DNA from: JBBKWU01 sp037969035
GTDB taxonomy: Bacteria; Pseudomonadota; Alphaproteobacteria; Micavibrionales; Micavibrionaceae
DNA length: 17,667 nucleotides
Direction of reading: 5' to 3'
NCBI GenBank assembly: GCA_037969035.1
Contig: JBBKWU010000017.1
Location: forward strand, 1-17,667
Shown here: positions 1-8,056 of the stretch, one piece after another
Layout: the number at the start of each line of letters is the position of its first letter
Position numbering within the stretch: position 1 is the first letter of the stretch
Translations under genes and position numbers: made by a program
The notes under the pieces: model-generated
Databases searched by the model: none
Told to the model about the DNA's origin: nothing
What the model saw: only the letters and a program-made list of their open reading frames with translations

Positions 1-13
1 GCACCGCTTGCCC

Positions 14-61
14 GTTTTAAAGAAGGCTTCTCCACTAACGCTACAAACCCTTCTTTAAAAC
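14..61. repeat. 13-bp inverted repeat (stem-loop)
   Basis: The arms GTTTTAAAGAAGG (14-26) and CCTTCTTTAAAAC (49-61) are perfectly complementary and flank a 22-nt spacer. It lies just downstream of the minus-strand ORF ending at 100, so it could be a transcription terminator for that strand. It could also be the remnant of a mobile element end. The stem is AT-rich with no long T tract beyond it, which weakens the terminator reading. Confidence 0.5.
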
Positions 62-99
62 CACAACAGCATGCTCAGACTCACTTTAAACATGGACTC

Positions 100-252
100 T
101 CAAACGGGGGTTGACACAGTAGCCTCGTTCATATTATGTAACTTTCTCAACCTTGATATCGCTTCAGGTTTATCTATTTCTTCAAAGTAAACTTGCCTAG
201 CTAAAATATAAGCCTTTTGGACCTGCTCTTCGGTGATATTTTTTTTTGCCAT
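100..252 (-). pseudogene. truncated HNH-endonuclease-like N-terminal fragment
   Basis: A 50-codon minus-strand reading frame starts at the ATG at 252 and ends with TGA at 100-102. The protein opens MAKKNITEEQVQKAYILARQ and continues with a KPEAISRLRKLHNMNEATVS-like stretch. From memory this resembles the helical N-terminal region of some HNH endonuclease proteins (ITxExVxxAYxxAxxVY...EAxxxL...MNxxSAxDY), which normally run on for over 200 residues. Here the similarity stops at the point where a SASDY-like motif is expected, and the frame closes soon after. No convincing continuation is visible in the other two frames down to position 1, so I read it as a gene remnant rather than a full gene. 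No strong ribosome site is visible. Composition is consistent with coding, but the assignment is from recall, not search, and a genuine small helical protein is possible. Confidence 0.42.
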
Positions 253-612
253 TGTATCAACCATATTGAGTAATTTAAATATATGTACTAGTAGCAGAAA
301 AATTCTGTTTTTAATATATTTTTGAAAGCGCAGTATCTAACCTTGGTGTTGTTAGATTAAAATGGTTAGAACGGATTTTTATCAAACTTCAGCAAATTCA
401 AAGAGCGAATACATTGGGAAAAAACAATCCTTATCTTTGATAATGTTCTGGATTTTTATGAGCTCAAGTAAACCTGATAAGCCTGTATAGGCACGACCTC
501 TTGAAAAAAAATTACTAATCTAATTATTTTCTTGTAATGTATTGGATTAATTGCCTATTGGGGCGGTTGTTATGGTCGCTATAGTTGTTGATGTAAATTG
601 AATTTGGGTGTT
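253..612. other. AT-rich intergenic region upstream of the ape operon
   Basis: No convincing gene is seen in these 360 bases. They should hold the promoter of the 13-kb ape operon. The best -35 candidate is TTGAAA at 501-506, followed by AATTAT at 522-527, but the 15-nt spacing is short and the match weak. Two small hairpins occur. AGCAGAA-AAA-TTCTGTT (293-309, one G-T pair) is followed by an AT/T-rich stretch and could terminate plus-strand readthrough. ATCTAAC (335-341) pairs with GTTAGAT (351-357) across a 9-nt loop. A 42-codon ATG frame at 362-490 has no ribosome site or recognisable content and is not called. Confidence 0.4.
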
Positions 613-1191
613 ATGCCGTTTCGTTTTTTATTGAAAACTTTGCTTGTTCTCGCGCTCTTGGGCTACCCGATTTTGGTATATCTGGGGTTGTCTTATGTTG
701 ATGTCCGAGTGATGGCGTTGGTGTTATTATGCGTGTTAGTAGTGCGTGCATTGATGTTACCGCGGCAATACCGTTATCGTATATGGGGAATGGTTGCGAT
801 TGGTTCGGTGATTGTGGTTCTTGTTACAGTCTTTAATGATCCGTTATATCTGCGTTTATATCCTGTAATGATGTCAGGCTTTATGTTGGGCGTGTTTATA
901 TTCAGCCTTTATTTTCCCCCAACAGTTATTGAGGTTTTTGCAAGGCTGCACTTTAAGGGCAAAGAGATGCCCGCGCATGTTATTCAATACACGCGGAACG
1001 TCACAAAGGTCTGGTGTGGCTTTTTATTTTTGAATGGAATGGTGGCAACCTACACAATTTTTTGTTCTTTGGCTGTCTGGACGCTGTATAACGGTTTGAT
1101 TTCCTATATATTGATGGGGACTTTATTTGTGACGGAGTTTTTATATCGCCAACTTATTGTTAAAAAACGTGCGCCAGCGCATGATGCATAA
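613..1191 (+). CDS. apeG: ApeG-like integral membrane protein of APE cluster
   Basis: This is a 192-residue, very hydrophobic protein with about five to six membrane segments, including one at the N terminus (FLLKTLLVLALLGYPILVYL) and others near residues 35-50, 60-75, 85-105 and 130-170. It has a basic C-terminal tail (VKKRAP). It matches the size and character of the COG4648-type membrane protein that precedes the acyl-ACP ligase in APE clusters. Its biochemical role is unsettled; pigment handling at the inner membrane is an inference. I chose ATG 613, which has a GGGTG-like ribosome site a few bases upstream, over TTG 598, which has none. The frame is closed by a stop at 589. It overlaps the next gene by about 11 nt and is the first gene of the operon. 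Confidence 0.75.
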   Translation: MPFRFLLKTLLVLALLGYPILVYLGLSYVDVRVMALVLLCVLVVRALMLPRQYRYRIWGMVAIGSVIVVLVTVFNDPLYLRLYPVMMSGFMLGVFIFSLYFPPTVIEVFARLHFKGKEMPAHVIQYTRNVTKVWCGFLFLNGMVATYTIFCSLAVWTLYNGLISYILMGTLFVTEFLYRQLIVKKRAPAHDA

Positions 1192-2887
1192 ATTCATTCC
1201 GCTGCTACAGCTTATGGATGTAGATTTTCCTGACGGACATGCCATTGGGCTGTGCGGTGCAGGGCAAGAAGTTTACGGGATGAATTTCCGCCGTGATGTG
1301 ATGTGCTTGGCAGAAAGTTTTAGCACTCATGATAATAAGTGCGAGCATTACGTTCTCTCCTGTGAAAATCAATATAATTTCCTCGTAAGCTTTATGGCCA
1401 TTTCTTTTGCAGGGAGGCATATTGTCATCCCGCCGAATTTAAAACCGCGCACGATCGATGAAATTTCGGCTTTATGTGGGGGGTGTTTATTAGATGATTT
1501 GCGTGTGTCCGCGCTGCTAGAAAACGTCAAAACGGCAGATTCATCAAGTGCGATGCGTTTGGAGAACAAGGCTGCGGACTGTTTTGTGACGATGTATACA
1601 TCAGGCAGCACAGGGGCATCCGTTCCCGTAACCAAACATCTGAGCGCGTTGGGCGCAGAAATCGAGATGTTCCACCATCATTGGAGCGCACAAACACATG
1701 GTGGGCTTTTTGTCTCCAGTGTGGCGCATTACCATGCTTATGGGCTGCCGTTTCACTTGTTATGGCCGTTATGCGCGGGTGACGTTATTCTGTTCGAGCA
1801 AATCACCTATCCCGAGGCGCTTTGGGATTATGCAGCGGATTATAAGCTGAACTTTATTTCTAGCCCCGCGTTTTTAAATCAGCATGCCAAGGCGTTAGAA
1901 GAAAAAGAAACATTGGAGTTTTTGAGGTTCGTTAGCTCTGCGGGATCATGTTTGCCTCTTTTAACAGCACAAAAAATGGCGACTGTTTTTCCCGCACCAA
2001 TTGTTGAAATTTACGGCAGCACCGAAACAGGAGCAATAGCAACACGTAATGTTTTGGATGGTGCAGTATGGCATTGCCTTTCAGGGGTTGCGATGGCGCA
2101 AGACGCGCAAGGCAATGCGCTCGTGAACTCCGCTTATACAGGGCAGAAAGAACCGTTTACGATTTCCGACACGATTGAAATGCACGAGAAAAACAGCTTC
2201 CTCTTAAAAGGCCGTACGGACAAAATTGTTAAAATCCATGAAAAACGTGTGTCCCTAACGCAAATGGAGAAAATTTGCGCGCAAAGCTCTTGGATTGCCC
2301 TTGCTCATCTTGTTGTGTTTGAAAATTCAAATCGTTTAGGCTGTGTGGCTGTGTTAAATGACGCGGGTTTAAATGTTTTGGCGCGTGAAGGGAAACGCGC
2401 TTTGGTGGAGCATCTCAAAGAATATCTCTGCCAATCATTTGATTTGGTGGTTGTCCCGCGCAAGTGGCGCTTCGTTGACGCGCTGCCTGTAAATGATATG
2501 GGAAAAGTATCGCAGACCGCTCTATTAGATTTATTTGCGTCGCATTTAACATCGGAATACACACTGAAAAAACTATCTGTCGAAGGAAGCGTGTTAAGCG
2601 CCGTATTGTTCATGCCGAAAGAACTGTTATATTTTGACGGTCATTTTGATGAAATACCGATTTTGCCAGGTGTTGTGCAGGTGCATTGGGCGATTAATCT
2701 GGCGTGTGAGCATTTGGGTGTGAACGCAGATTTTTCATCCATTGACCATTTGAAATTCATGCGCGTTATTCAGCCGTGTGATACGGTGACATTGAATATC
2801 TATTATGACGAAGATAAAAATGTGATCGAATTTACTTATAAATCTGGTGATGTGAAACACTCTGTCGGTAAGGTACGGTTTGCGTAA
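1181..2887 (+). CDS. apeH: ApeH-ApeI fusion: aryl acyl-ACP ligase plus hotdog dehydratase domain
   Basis: This 568-residue protein joins two parts. Residues 1 to about 455 form an ANL-superfamily adenylating enzyme. It has the phosphate-binding motif TSGSTG (140-145), the YGSTE motif (278-282), GRTDKIVK in the hinge region (about 344-351) and the C-terminal lysine motif LPVNDMGK (K442). In APE systems ApeH activates 4-hydroxybenzoate-type acids onto ACP. Residues about 460-568 form a FabA/FabZ-like hotdog domain equivalent to ApeI, with FDGHFDEIPILPG (His488). The glutamate that normally sits five residues after PG is replaced by His502. In E. coli these are separate proteins, so linking starter loading to dehydration is distinctive. 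I used ATG 1181; TTG 1157 and ATG 1184 are alternatives. It overlaps apeG at its start and the next gene by one base (TAATG), suggesting translational coupling. Confidence 0.88.
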   Translation: MMHKFIPLLQLMDVDFPDGHAIGLCGAGQEVYGMNFRRDVMCLAESFSTHDNKCEHYVLSCENQYNFLVSFMAISFAGRHIVIPPNLKPRTIDEISALCGGCLLDDLRVSALLENVKTADSSSAMRLENKAADCFVTMYTSGSTGASVPVTKHLSALGAEIEMFHHHWSAQTHGGLFVSSVAHYHAYGLPFHLLWPLCAGDVILFEQITYPEALWDYAADYKLNFISSPAFLNQHAKALEEKETLEFLRFVSSAGSCLPLLTAQKMATVFPAPIVEIYGSTETGAIATRNVLDGAVWHCLSGVAMAQDAQGNALVNSAYTGQKEPFTISDTIEMHEKNSFLLKGRTDKIVKIHEKRVSLTQMEKICAQSSWIALAHLVVFENSNRLGCVAVLNDAGLNVLAREGKRALVEHLKEYLCQSFDLVVVPRKWRFVDALPVNDMGKVSQTALLDLFASHLTSEYTLKKLSVEGSVLSAVLFMPKELLYFDGHFDEIPILPGVVQVHWAINLACEHLGVNADFSSIDHLKFMRVIQPCDTVTLNIYYDEDKNVIEFTYKSGDVKHSVGKVRFA

Positions 2888-3642
2888 TGTCTTATAGCCC
2901 TTGTGTTATTATTCCAGTTTATAATCACGACACGTTTATCGCGCAAACGTTGCAGAGCGTCCTGTCGTATGGCGTACATGTGTTCATGGTGAATGACGGT
3001 AGCCATGAAATCTGCCGCAAAATTCTCGAAACATTAGTGGGGCAGCATAAGGGCGCAGTAACTTTAATTTCTCTGCCAGAAAATCGGGGAAAAGGTGCTG
3101 CCGTGATGGCGGGGTTCGAGGCGGCGTACGAAACAGGCTATAGCCATGCGCTCCAGATCGACGCTGATGGTCAGCATGATCCAAAAGATATCCCACTTTT
3201 TATGGAACGTACGCGCGCGCATCCTGATGAAGTTGTTACAGGTAAGCCGATTTATGATGATTCTGTTCCAAAGTCCCGATTATACGGTCGTTATGTGACG
3301 CATTTTTGGGTGTGGGTTGAAACTCTGTCTTTTGAGATCAAAGATTCCATGTGCGGTTTTCGGATGTATCCTCTGACGCAAACCGTGGATTTGATACGGC
3401 ATGTGAAAATCGGGGCGCGGATGGATTTTGATATCGATATTCTGGTGCGGCTTTATTGGGCGGGGGTTCCTGTCTCATTTATTGATACGCGCGTTATCTA
3501 TCCCGATCACGGTGTGTCACATTTTGATGTCTTGGCAGATAATATAAGGATCAGTAAAATCCACACGATTTTATTTTTCGGAATGTTGAAGCGTTTACCA
3601 ATGCTTTTGCAGCAAAAATGGAAACGAGCGAGAGCCTCATGA
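2887..3642 (+). CDS. apeJ: family 2 glycosyltransferase (N-terminal half of ApeJ)
   Basis: A 251-residue GT-A fold glycosyltransferase. Visible features are the family 2 opening VIIPVYNH (residues 7-14), VNDGS (35-39), NRGKGAAV (66-73) and the nucleotide-sugar/metal DXD motif in IDADGQHDP (D92, D94), followed by the DSMCGFRMYP acceptor-region motif near residue 155. There are no membrane helices, so it should act at the cytoplasmic face of the inner membrane. In APE clusters ApeJ combines a glycosyltransferase with an LpxL-like acyltransferase; here the two halves are separate consecutive genes. Its likely job is to add a sugar to the lipid anchor or aryl head, with donor and acceptor unknown. 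The start ATG overlaps the preceding TAA by one base, and the end overlaps the acyltransferase as ATGA. Confidence 0.85.
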   Translation: MSYSPCVIIPVYNHDTFIAQTLQSVLSYGVHVFMVNDGSHEICRKILETLVGQHKGAVTLISLPENRGKGAAVMAGFEAAYETGYSHALQIDADGQHDPKDIPLFMERTRAHPDEVVTGKPIYDDSVPKSRLYGRYVTHFWVWVETLSFEIKDSMCGFRMYPLTQTVDLIRHVKIGARMDFDIDILVRLYWAGVPVSFIDTRVIYPDHGVSHFDVLADNIRISKIHTILFFGMLKRLPMLLQQKWKRARAS

Positions 3643-4616
3643 CAATACCGCAGTATGAACCCGCGCGTTGGTCGCAAATGCAGGAACGTGGAACCTATTA
3701 CGGGCTCAGTATTCTATTGTGGGTCTATCGTTGTTTAGGCTTAAAAACCGTGCATTTCCTTCTTCATTTTATTGTGGGGTTCTATTTTGTGTTTGGCGGC
3801 GCGGCGCGTGCGGCATCCTTGCAATACCTCCGAGCCATGCATGATTTTATGGCGGATAAATCACCATGGAAAAAAGCACCAGGGCTATGGCAGAGCTTTC
3901 GGCACTTTATTTCTTTTTCCTATATGGCGGTTGATAAAATTGTTGTGTGGTTAGGGCATTATAACAAAGACGATCTTATTATGGAGGGCTATGATAAATT
4001 TCAAGCCTATCAAAACGAAGGCAAGGGCTGTGTTCTCATTGTTTCCCATCTCGGGAATGTCGATATTTGCAGGGCAATCGGCGGGACAAAAAATATACCG
4101 CTCACTGTCTTGGTGCACAGCGCACATGCGCAAAACTTCCAAAAAATTATGACGAAAGTATCGGGAGCAGTGCCAACGAGTGAGTTAATCGAGGTTCAAA
4201 ATATGACGCCCGATATCGCTATGCGCTTAAAGGCAAAAGTTGATGAGGGCGGCAATATTGCAATTTCAGGCGATAGAACACCCGTTGATAATGCTGGACG
4301 AAACGAAATTGTCCCATTTTTGGGGCAACCCGCACCATTTGCGCAGGGAGCGTTTATCTTGGCAGGACTACTGGATTGTCCCGTGTTTGCGGTTTTTGCG
4401 ACGAAAGAACGGCAGAAATACCGCATGTGCTTTGAATTCATTGCCCCGACACTGCATGTTGACCGTAAAGAGCGGGCTAAAAATTTGAAAGTACAAGTTG
4501 TAAACTATGCAAAGATTCTAGAACGTCACGCTTGTGCCGCTCCATTGCAATGGTTTAATTTTTATGATTATTGGGGGCAGGCTCCAGAGCAAAATCGCAA
4601 GACAGGATCAAGATGA
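3639..4616 (+). CDS. LpxL/HtrB-like acyltransferase (C-terminal half of ApeJ)
   Basis: A 325-residue lysophospholipid/lipid A-type acyltransferase. It has a hydrophobic N-terminal stretch around residues 20-55, the catalytic HX4D motif in VSHLGNVD (H137, D142), a GDRTPVDN block, and a FLGQPAPFAQGAF motif typical of the LpxL family. It is expected to transfer the polyene or a fatty acyl chain from ACP to a membrane (glyco)lipid at the inner membrane. I chose ATG 3639, which forms an ATGA overlap with the glycosyltransferase stop; ATG 3618 lies deeper in the upstream gene and adds only seven polar residues. With the preceding gene it corresponds to a split version of the bifunctional ApeJ of enterobacterial APE clusters. 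The next gene again begins in an ATGA overlap, so all three are probably translated in series. Confidence 0.85.
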   Translation: MTIPQYEPARWSQMQERGTYYGLSILLWVYRCLGLKTVHFLLHFIVGFYFVFGGAARAASLQYLRAMHDFMADKSPWKKAPGLWQSFRHFISFSYMAVDKIVVWLGHYNKDDLIMEGYDKFQAYQNEGKGCVLIVSHLGNVDICRAIGGTKNIPLTVLVHSAHAQNFQKIMTKVSGAVPTSELIEVQNMTPDIAMRLKAKVDEGGNIAISGDRTPVDNAGRNEIVPFLGQPAPFAQGAFILAGLLDCPVFAVFATKERQKYRMCFEFIAPTLHVDRKERAKNLKVQVVNYAKILERHACAAPLQWFNFYDYWGQAPEQNRKTGSR

Positions 4617-5032
4617 CAAAAATATTCGCTCACGCAGAAACAGAAATTAAAGCACAGTTTTATGATCTAGATCCCATGGATGTGGTCTGGCACGGCAATT
4701 ACGCGCGTTTTTTTGAGCAAGCACGTTGCGAATTGTTGAATGCCATTGGTTATAACTATGAAGAGATGGAGCGTTCAGGCTATGCGTGGCCTGTCATTGA
4801 CATGCATATTCGCTATATGCGCCCGATTATTTTCGGGCAAGTGATTGTGGTGCGTGCCGAAGTTGTGGAGTATGAGTTTCGCTTGAAAATTATTTACTCT
4901 GTGCGCGATAAAGACACAGATGTGCCACTTAGTAAGGGACATACAGAGCAGGTAGCCATTGATTTTACAACCAAAGAAATGCTGTTTGCTTCACCGCCGA
5001 TTTTGGCGCAAAAGCTAGGAGTGGCGGAATAA
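4613..5032 (+). CDS. apeK: ApeK-like 4HBT/YbgC-family acyl thioesterase
   Basis: A 139-residue single hotdog-domain thioesterase. The signature FYDLDPMDVVWHGNYARFFE (residues 16-35) matches the 4-hydroxybenzoyl-CoA thioesterase/YbgC active-site region, with D20 as the likely catalytic aspartate and H27-G-N-Y following. Length is normal for the family. In APE clusters ApeK is thought to hydrolyse acyl-ACP intermediates, either for release or for editing stalled chains; which applies here cannot be read from the sequence. The start is ATG 4613, overlapping the previous TGA as ATGA. An upstream in-frame start at 4571 would add 14 residues inside the previous gene and is not favoured. It ends in a TAATG overlap with apeL. 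Confidence 0.87.
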   Translation: MTKIFAHAETEIKAQFYDLDPMDVVWHGNYARFFEQARCELLNAIGYNYEEMERSGYAWPVIDMHIRYMRPIIFGQVIVVRAEVVEYEFRLKIIYSVRDKDTDVPLSKGHTEQVAIDFTTKEMLFASPPILAQKLGVAE

Positions 5033-5670
5033 TGCATTTGCGTTCGCTTTTGTTACTTTATGTTTTAACGCTGAGTTGCTTTTTGCTTTTTTCTGCGCGC
5101 ACCTCAACGGTGATGGCGCAAGATGGGGGTGCATCAAAATTTGAGAATTTTTTTGAGCGTCCTGATGCATTTCGGGCTCGCTATACCGAGCTAAAACATA
5201 TTCCTACTTTAACAAATCCTCTGCGGTCGGAAGGCGATTTTATTTATATCAAGGACATCGGTATCGGTTGGCTGATGGATCAACCATTTTCTATGCAAAC
5301 GCTCATCGGTGCGAATGGTTTGATGCAATATGTTGACGGCGAAAAACAACCGCAATCTGAAAAAATGCAAAAAACTATGGCGCCGATTATGCGGAATATT
5401 GTTGCCATGTTTTCGGGTGATTTTTCAGCGCTCGCGCATGGTTTTGAAATCACGCAGCAGCCAGCAAATGGTGATATAAAGATGCTACGCCTTGTGCCGA
5501 TTTCATCAAATTTAAAACCTTACCTACAGGAAATTAATTTGAAGGGCGTGCGCTATATCGAGGAAATAAAGATCGTATATGCCGCAGATAAATATACAAT
5601 CGTTCATTACGAAACGCCACGGATAGGTGCTGCGTCCATTACGGATAAGGAGCGTAGGCTTTTTGAATAA
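5032..5670 (+). CDS. apeL: ApeL: LolA-like periplasmic lipoprotein/lipid carrier
   Basis: A 212-residue exported protein with an N-terminal signal peptide: MHLR, a hydrophobic core to about residue 22, and likely cleavage after TVMA near residue 30. The mature part resembles the LolA/outer-membrane lipoprotein-sorting fold of APE clusters: FRARYTELKHIPTLTNPLRSEG, then GDFIYIKDIGIGW, and later beta-rich segments. It probably binds a lipidic polyene or its precursor in the periplasm and works with the MMPL exporter next to it. The N-terminal core contains a Cys but no lipobox, so I treat it as soluble periplasmic. It starts in a one-base TAATG overlap with apeK, and apeM begins within or just after its 3' end. 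Confidence 0.83.
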   Translation: MHLRSLLLLYVLTLSCFLLFSARTSTVMAQDGGASKFENFFERPDAFRARYTELKHIPTLTNPLRSEGDFIYIKDIGIGWLMDQPFSMQTLIGANGLMQYVDGEKQPQSEKMQKTMAPIMRNIVAMFSGDFSALAHGFEITQQPANGDIKMLRLVPISSNLKPYLQEINLKGVRYIEEIKIVYAADKYTIVHYETPRIGAASITDKERRLFE

Positions 5671-5674
5671 GGAT

Positions 5675-8056
5675 ATGTCGCGCAGTCATCAGTGTTTTTT
5701 CATCGCGCTTACTTTGTTTGCTGCTTGTTTCTTTGCGCTATCTGGCTTTGCTGTTTATCGGATTTCAGCGGGAGATGTGGTTGAAACCAATATTCTGGCG
5801 TTGCTGCCGCAAGGCAAAGAGAGCGATTTGGTACACTATGCCGATCAAAAGATATCAAATCGTTTTGAGCGCCGTATCGTGTTATTTGTCGGGGATGTGT
5901 CTGCGGAGAAAGCATCCGCTGCAGCCAAAAAGATCCAAACGGATATCGATAACACAAAATTATTTTCTGCGTTCAAAGCTGAAAATCAGTCAGACCAAAT
6001 GCGATCACTCACTGATTTTTACGACGGTCATCGCGCCTCTTTTCTAACGGCACAGCAAAAAAAATGGCTTGAGCAAGGTGATGCAAAAGCCATCCGTGCT
6101 GCGGCACTCTCGCAACTATATGGCGTTTCGATGCCGCTTGTTTCTGCTGGCATACAGCACGACCCGTTTTCATTTTTAAATACCTATGTAGCAAAGGCTA
6201 TGGATCAAACCATTGGCGATTTTACCGTTGTGAATGATATCCCCATTGTGCTTTCAGATGGCGTTTATTATGCCGTTCTCAGTATAGATTTAGCAGGAAA
6301 TCCGTTCGCATTAAGCTACCAAAATGAAGTCGTGGATGCGTTGGATCAGATACAAAATGCCGCAACAGCAAAAAATTCTGAGCTTTCGTTTATCCGGAGC
6401 GGCTTGATCTTTCATGCGCGTAACGGTGCGGAAACGGCAAAATCTGAAATGAGCATGATGGGCACATTGTCCTTAACCGGCGTGTTTTTACTGCTGCTTT
6501 TGGTTTTTAAATCGTTGCGCCCATTTATTGTGATATCGCTCAGTATTGCTTGTGCTGGCTTTGTTGGTTTTGCTGCATGCCTTTTATTTTTTGCAAAAGT
6601 TCATTTGTTGACGCTCGTTTTCGGGACGAGCCTTTTGGGGATATCGATTGATTACGCACTTCATTTTTGGGCGGAGCGTTATAAGCAAGAACCATGGAAT
6701 GCACGCGATGCGGTGCGCAGTATTTTCCCCAGTATCAGTTTTGGCTTATTAACCAGCATTATAGGCTTTTTAGGACTTTGCTTTACGCCGATCATCAGCT
6801 TGCAACAAATGGCTATTTTTAGCATTGCGGGTTTAATCTTTGTCTATGGTTGTGTGGTGTTTATCTATCCCGTGCTATTTGCCTCCGTGCCGCGCACGCC
6901 TGCCGCGTGGATATATGATGGGGCGCAAAAATATTTGCATTGGTGGAATAAAAGACGCGAGCGGAATATTTTGCGTATTATGTTCGCGTTGATTTTTATT
7001 CTAGTGTGCGCACTGCCGTTTCTTGAGGGCAAAGACGATATCCGCGTGATGCAGAGCCTCTCACCGCAATTAATCGCCAATGATATGAATGCGGCAAAAA
7101 TATTGGGCAGCCCCATATCAACCCAGATGTTCATCGTGCGCGGCGCCGATAACGAGGCGATGTTACAAACAATGGAAGACCTCTCACAACGTCTTGATGA
7201 TTTAACGCAGACGGGCGGCATTGATGGTTATATGGCGCTCAGTAATTTTGTACAATCTCAGCATACGCAAACCGCGAATATCAGCCTTCTTCATGATTTT
7301 GTGAAAAACCATGAAGCGGCTGTGAAATCATTATTTTCTGAAATGATGCTTGATGAAAATGCCTATGCTCGCTATCTGGCATTTTTGAGTGCCGCGCAAA
7401 CGCAGCACTATACCCTCCCTCAGTTTTTGGACGCGGCTAATCGTGATGAGCTTTGGATGCTTTATGATGAAAACTATCATGGTCAGACTTTGGGGTTTGT
7501 GACGCTCAAACATGCGGTGAATATCGATGCATTGGCGCGCATTGCGAATGAAATGCCACAGGTTGAATTTATCGATAAGGTCGCAAGTCTTTCTTCTTTG
7601 CTTGATCGTTACCGCTATTGGGCTGGCATACTCGCTATTGTGGCGTATGTTGTGATTTTCATGGTGTTGGCGCTGCGTTATGGCCTTATGCTCGGGGCGG
7701 CTATTCTTGTGCCCAGTATTGCGGCTTCGTTTTTAACGTTGGTGATTGTGGCGCTGCTGGGCGGCAGTTACAGTTTGTTTCATGTGCTGGCTCTGTTTTT
7801 ACTGATGGGAGTGGGGGTGGATTACGGTTTATTTTTGGTGGAAAGTGCCAGGGATAAAAACGCAACCCATATTACCCGCGCGATGACAGCAATTATCTTG
7901 TCGGCGCTCACAACCTTACTGTCATTCGGTTTATTGACAACCAGTAGCACATCGGCTTTACATGATTTTGGAATGACGGTTTTGATTGGTATAACAATCA
8001 CCTTTATTCTCTCTCCGATTGTGCTGATGGGCATAAAGAAAGAAGAACGCGTATGA
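5675..8056 (+). CDS. apeM: ApeM: MMPL/RND-superfamily exporter
   Basis: A 793-residue inner-membrane transporter with the duplicated RND/MMPL plan: one N-terminal helix, a periplasmic domain (about residues 35-250), a block of five helices, a second helix-loop unit starting near 430, a second periplasmic domain, then five more helices. Each half carries the family aspartate in its fourth helix region, GTSLLGISIDY (D326) and MGVGVDY (D716), normally used for proton coupling. It is expected to extract the aryl polyene lipid from the inner membrane and pass it to the LolA-like protein encoded just upstream. Start choice is uncertain: ATG 5675 follows the apeL stop directly, TTG 5663 is placed better after AAGGAG (5647-5652), and ATG 5627 would add 16 residues. 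The 3' end overlaps the next gene as ATGA. Confidence 0.88.
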   Translation: MSRSHQCFFIALTLFAACFFALSGFAVYRISAGDVVETNILALLPQGKESDLVHYADQKISNRFERRIVLFVGDVSAEKASAAAKKIQTDIDNTKLFSAFKAENQSDQMRSLTDFYDGHRASFLTAQQKKWLEQGDAKAIRAAALSQLYGVSMPLVSAGIQHDPFSFLNTYVAKAMDQTIGDFTVVNDIPIVLSDGVYYAVLSIDLAGNPFALSYQNEVVDALDQIQNAATAKNSELSFIRSGLIFHARNGAETAKSEMSMMGTLSLTGVFLLLLLVFKSLRPFIVISLSIACAGFVGFAACLLFFAKVHLLTLVFGTSLLGISIDYALHFWAERYKQEPWNARDAVRSIFPSISFGLLTSIIGFLGLCFTPIISLQQMAIFSIAGLIFVYGCVVFIYPVLFASVPRTPAAWIYDGAQKYLHWWNKRRERNILRIMFALIFILVCALPFLEGKDDIRVMQSLSPQLIANDMNAAKILGSPISTQMFIVRGADNEAMLQTMEDLSQRLDDLTQTGGIDGYMALSNFVQSQHTQTANISLLHDFVKNHEAAVKSLFSEMMLDENAYARYLAFLSAAQTQHYTLPQFLDAANRDELWMLYDENYHGQTLGFVTLKHAVNIDALARIANEMPQVEFIDKVASLSSLLDRYRYWAGILAIVAYVVIFMVLALRYGLMLGAAILVPSIAASFLTLVIVALLGGSYSLFHVLALFLLMGVGVDYGLFLVESARDKNATHITRAMTAIILSALTTLLSFGLLTTSSTSALHDFGMTVLIGITITFILSPIVLMGIKKEERV

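Noticed and set aside
362..490. 42-codon plus-strand ATG frame upstream of apeG
   Set aside because: No ribosome site, no recognisable motif, low-complexity Ser/Lys-rich content; probably chance in AT-rich spacer.
2887..4616. Frameshift explanation for the split apeJ
   Set aside because: Both genes end and begin cleanly with an ATGA overlap like those between many other genes here, so two real genes are more likely than a sequencing error, though this cannot be fully excluded.
6865..7221. 118-residue minus-strand open frame inside apeM
   Set aside because: Shadow of the RND exporter frame with no plausible start context.
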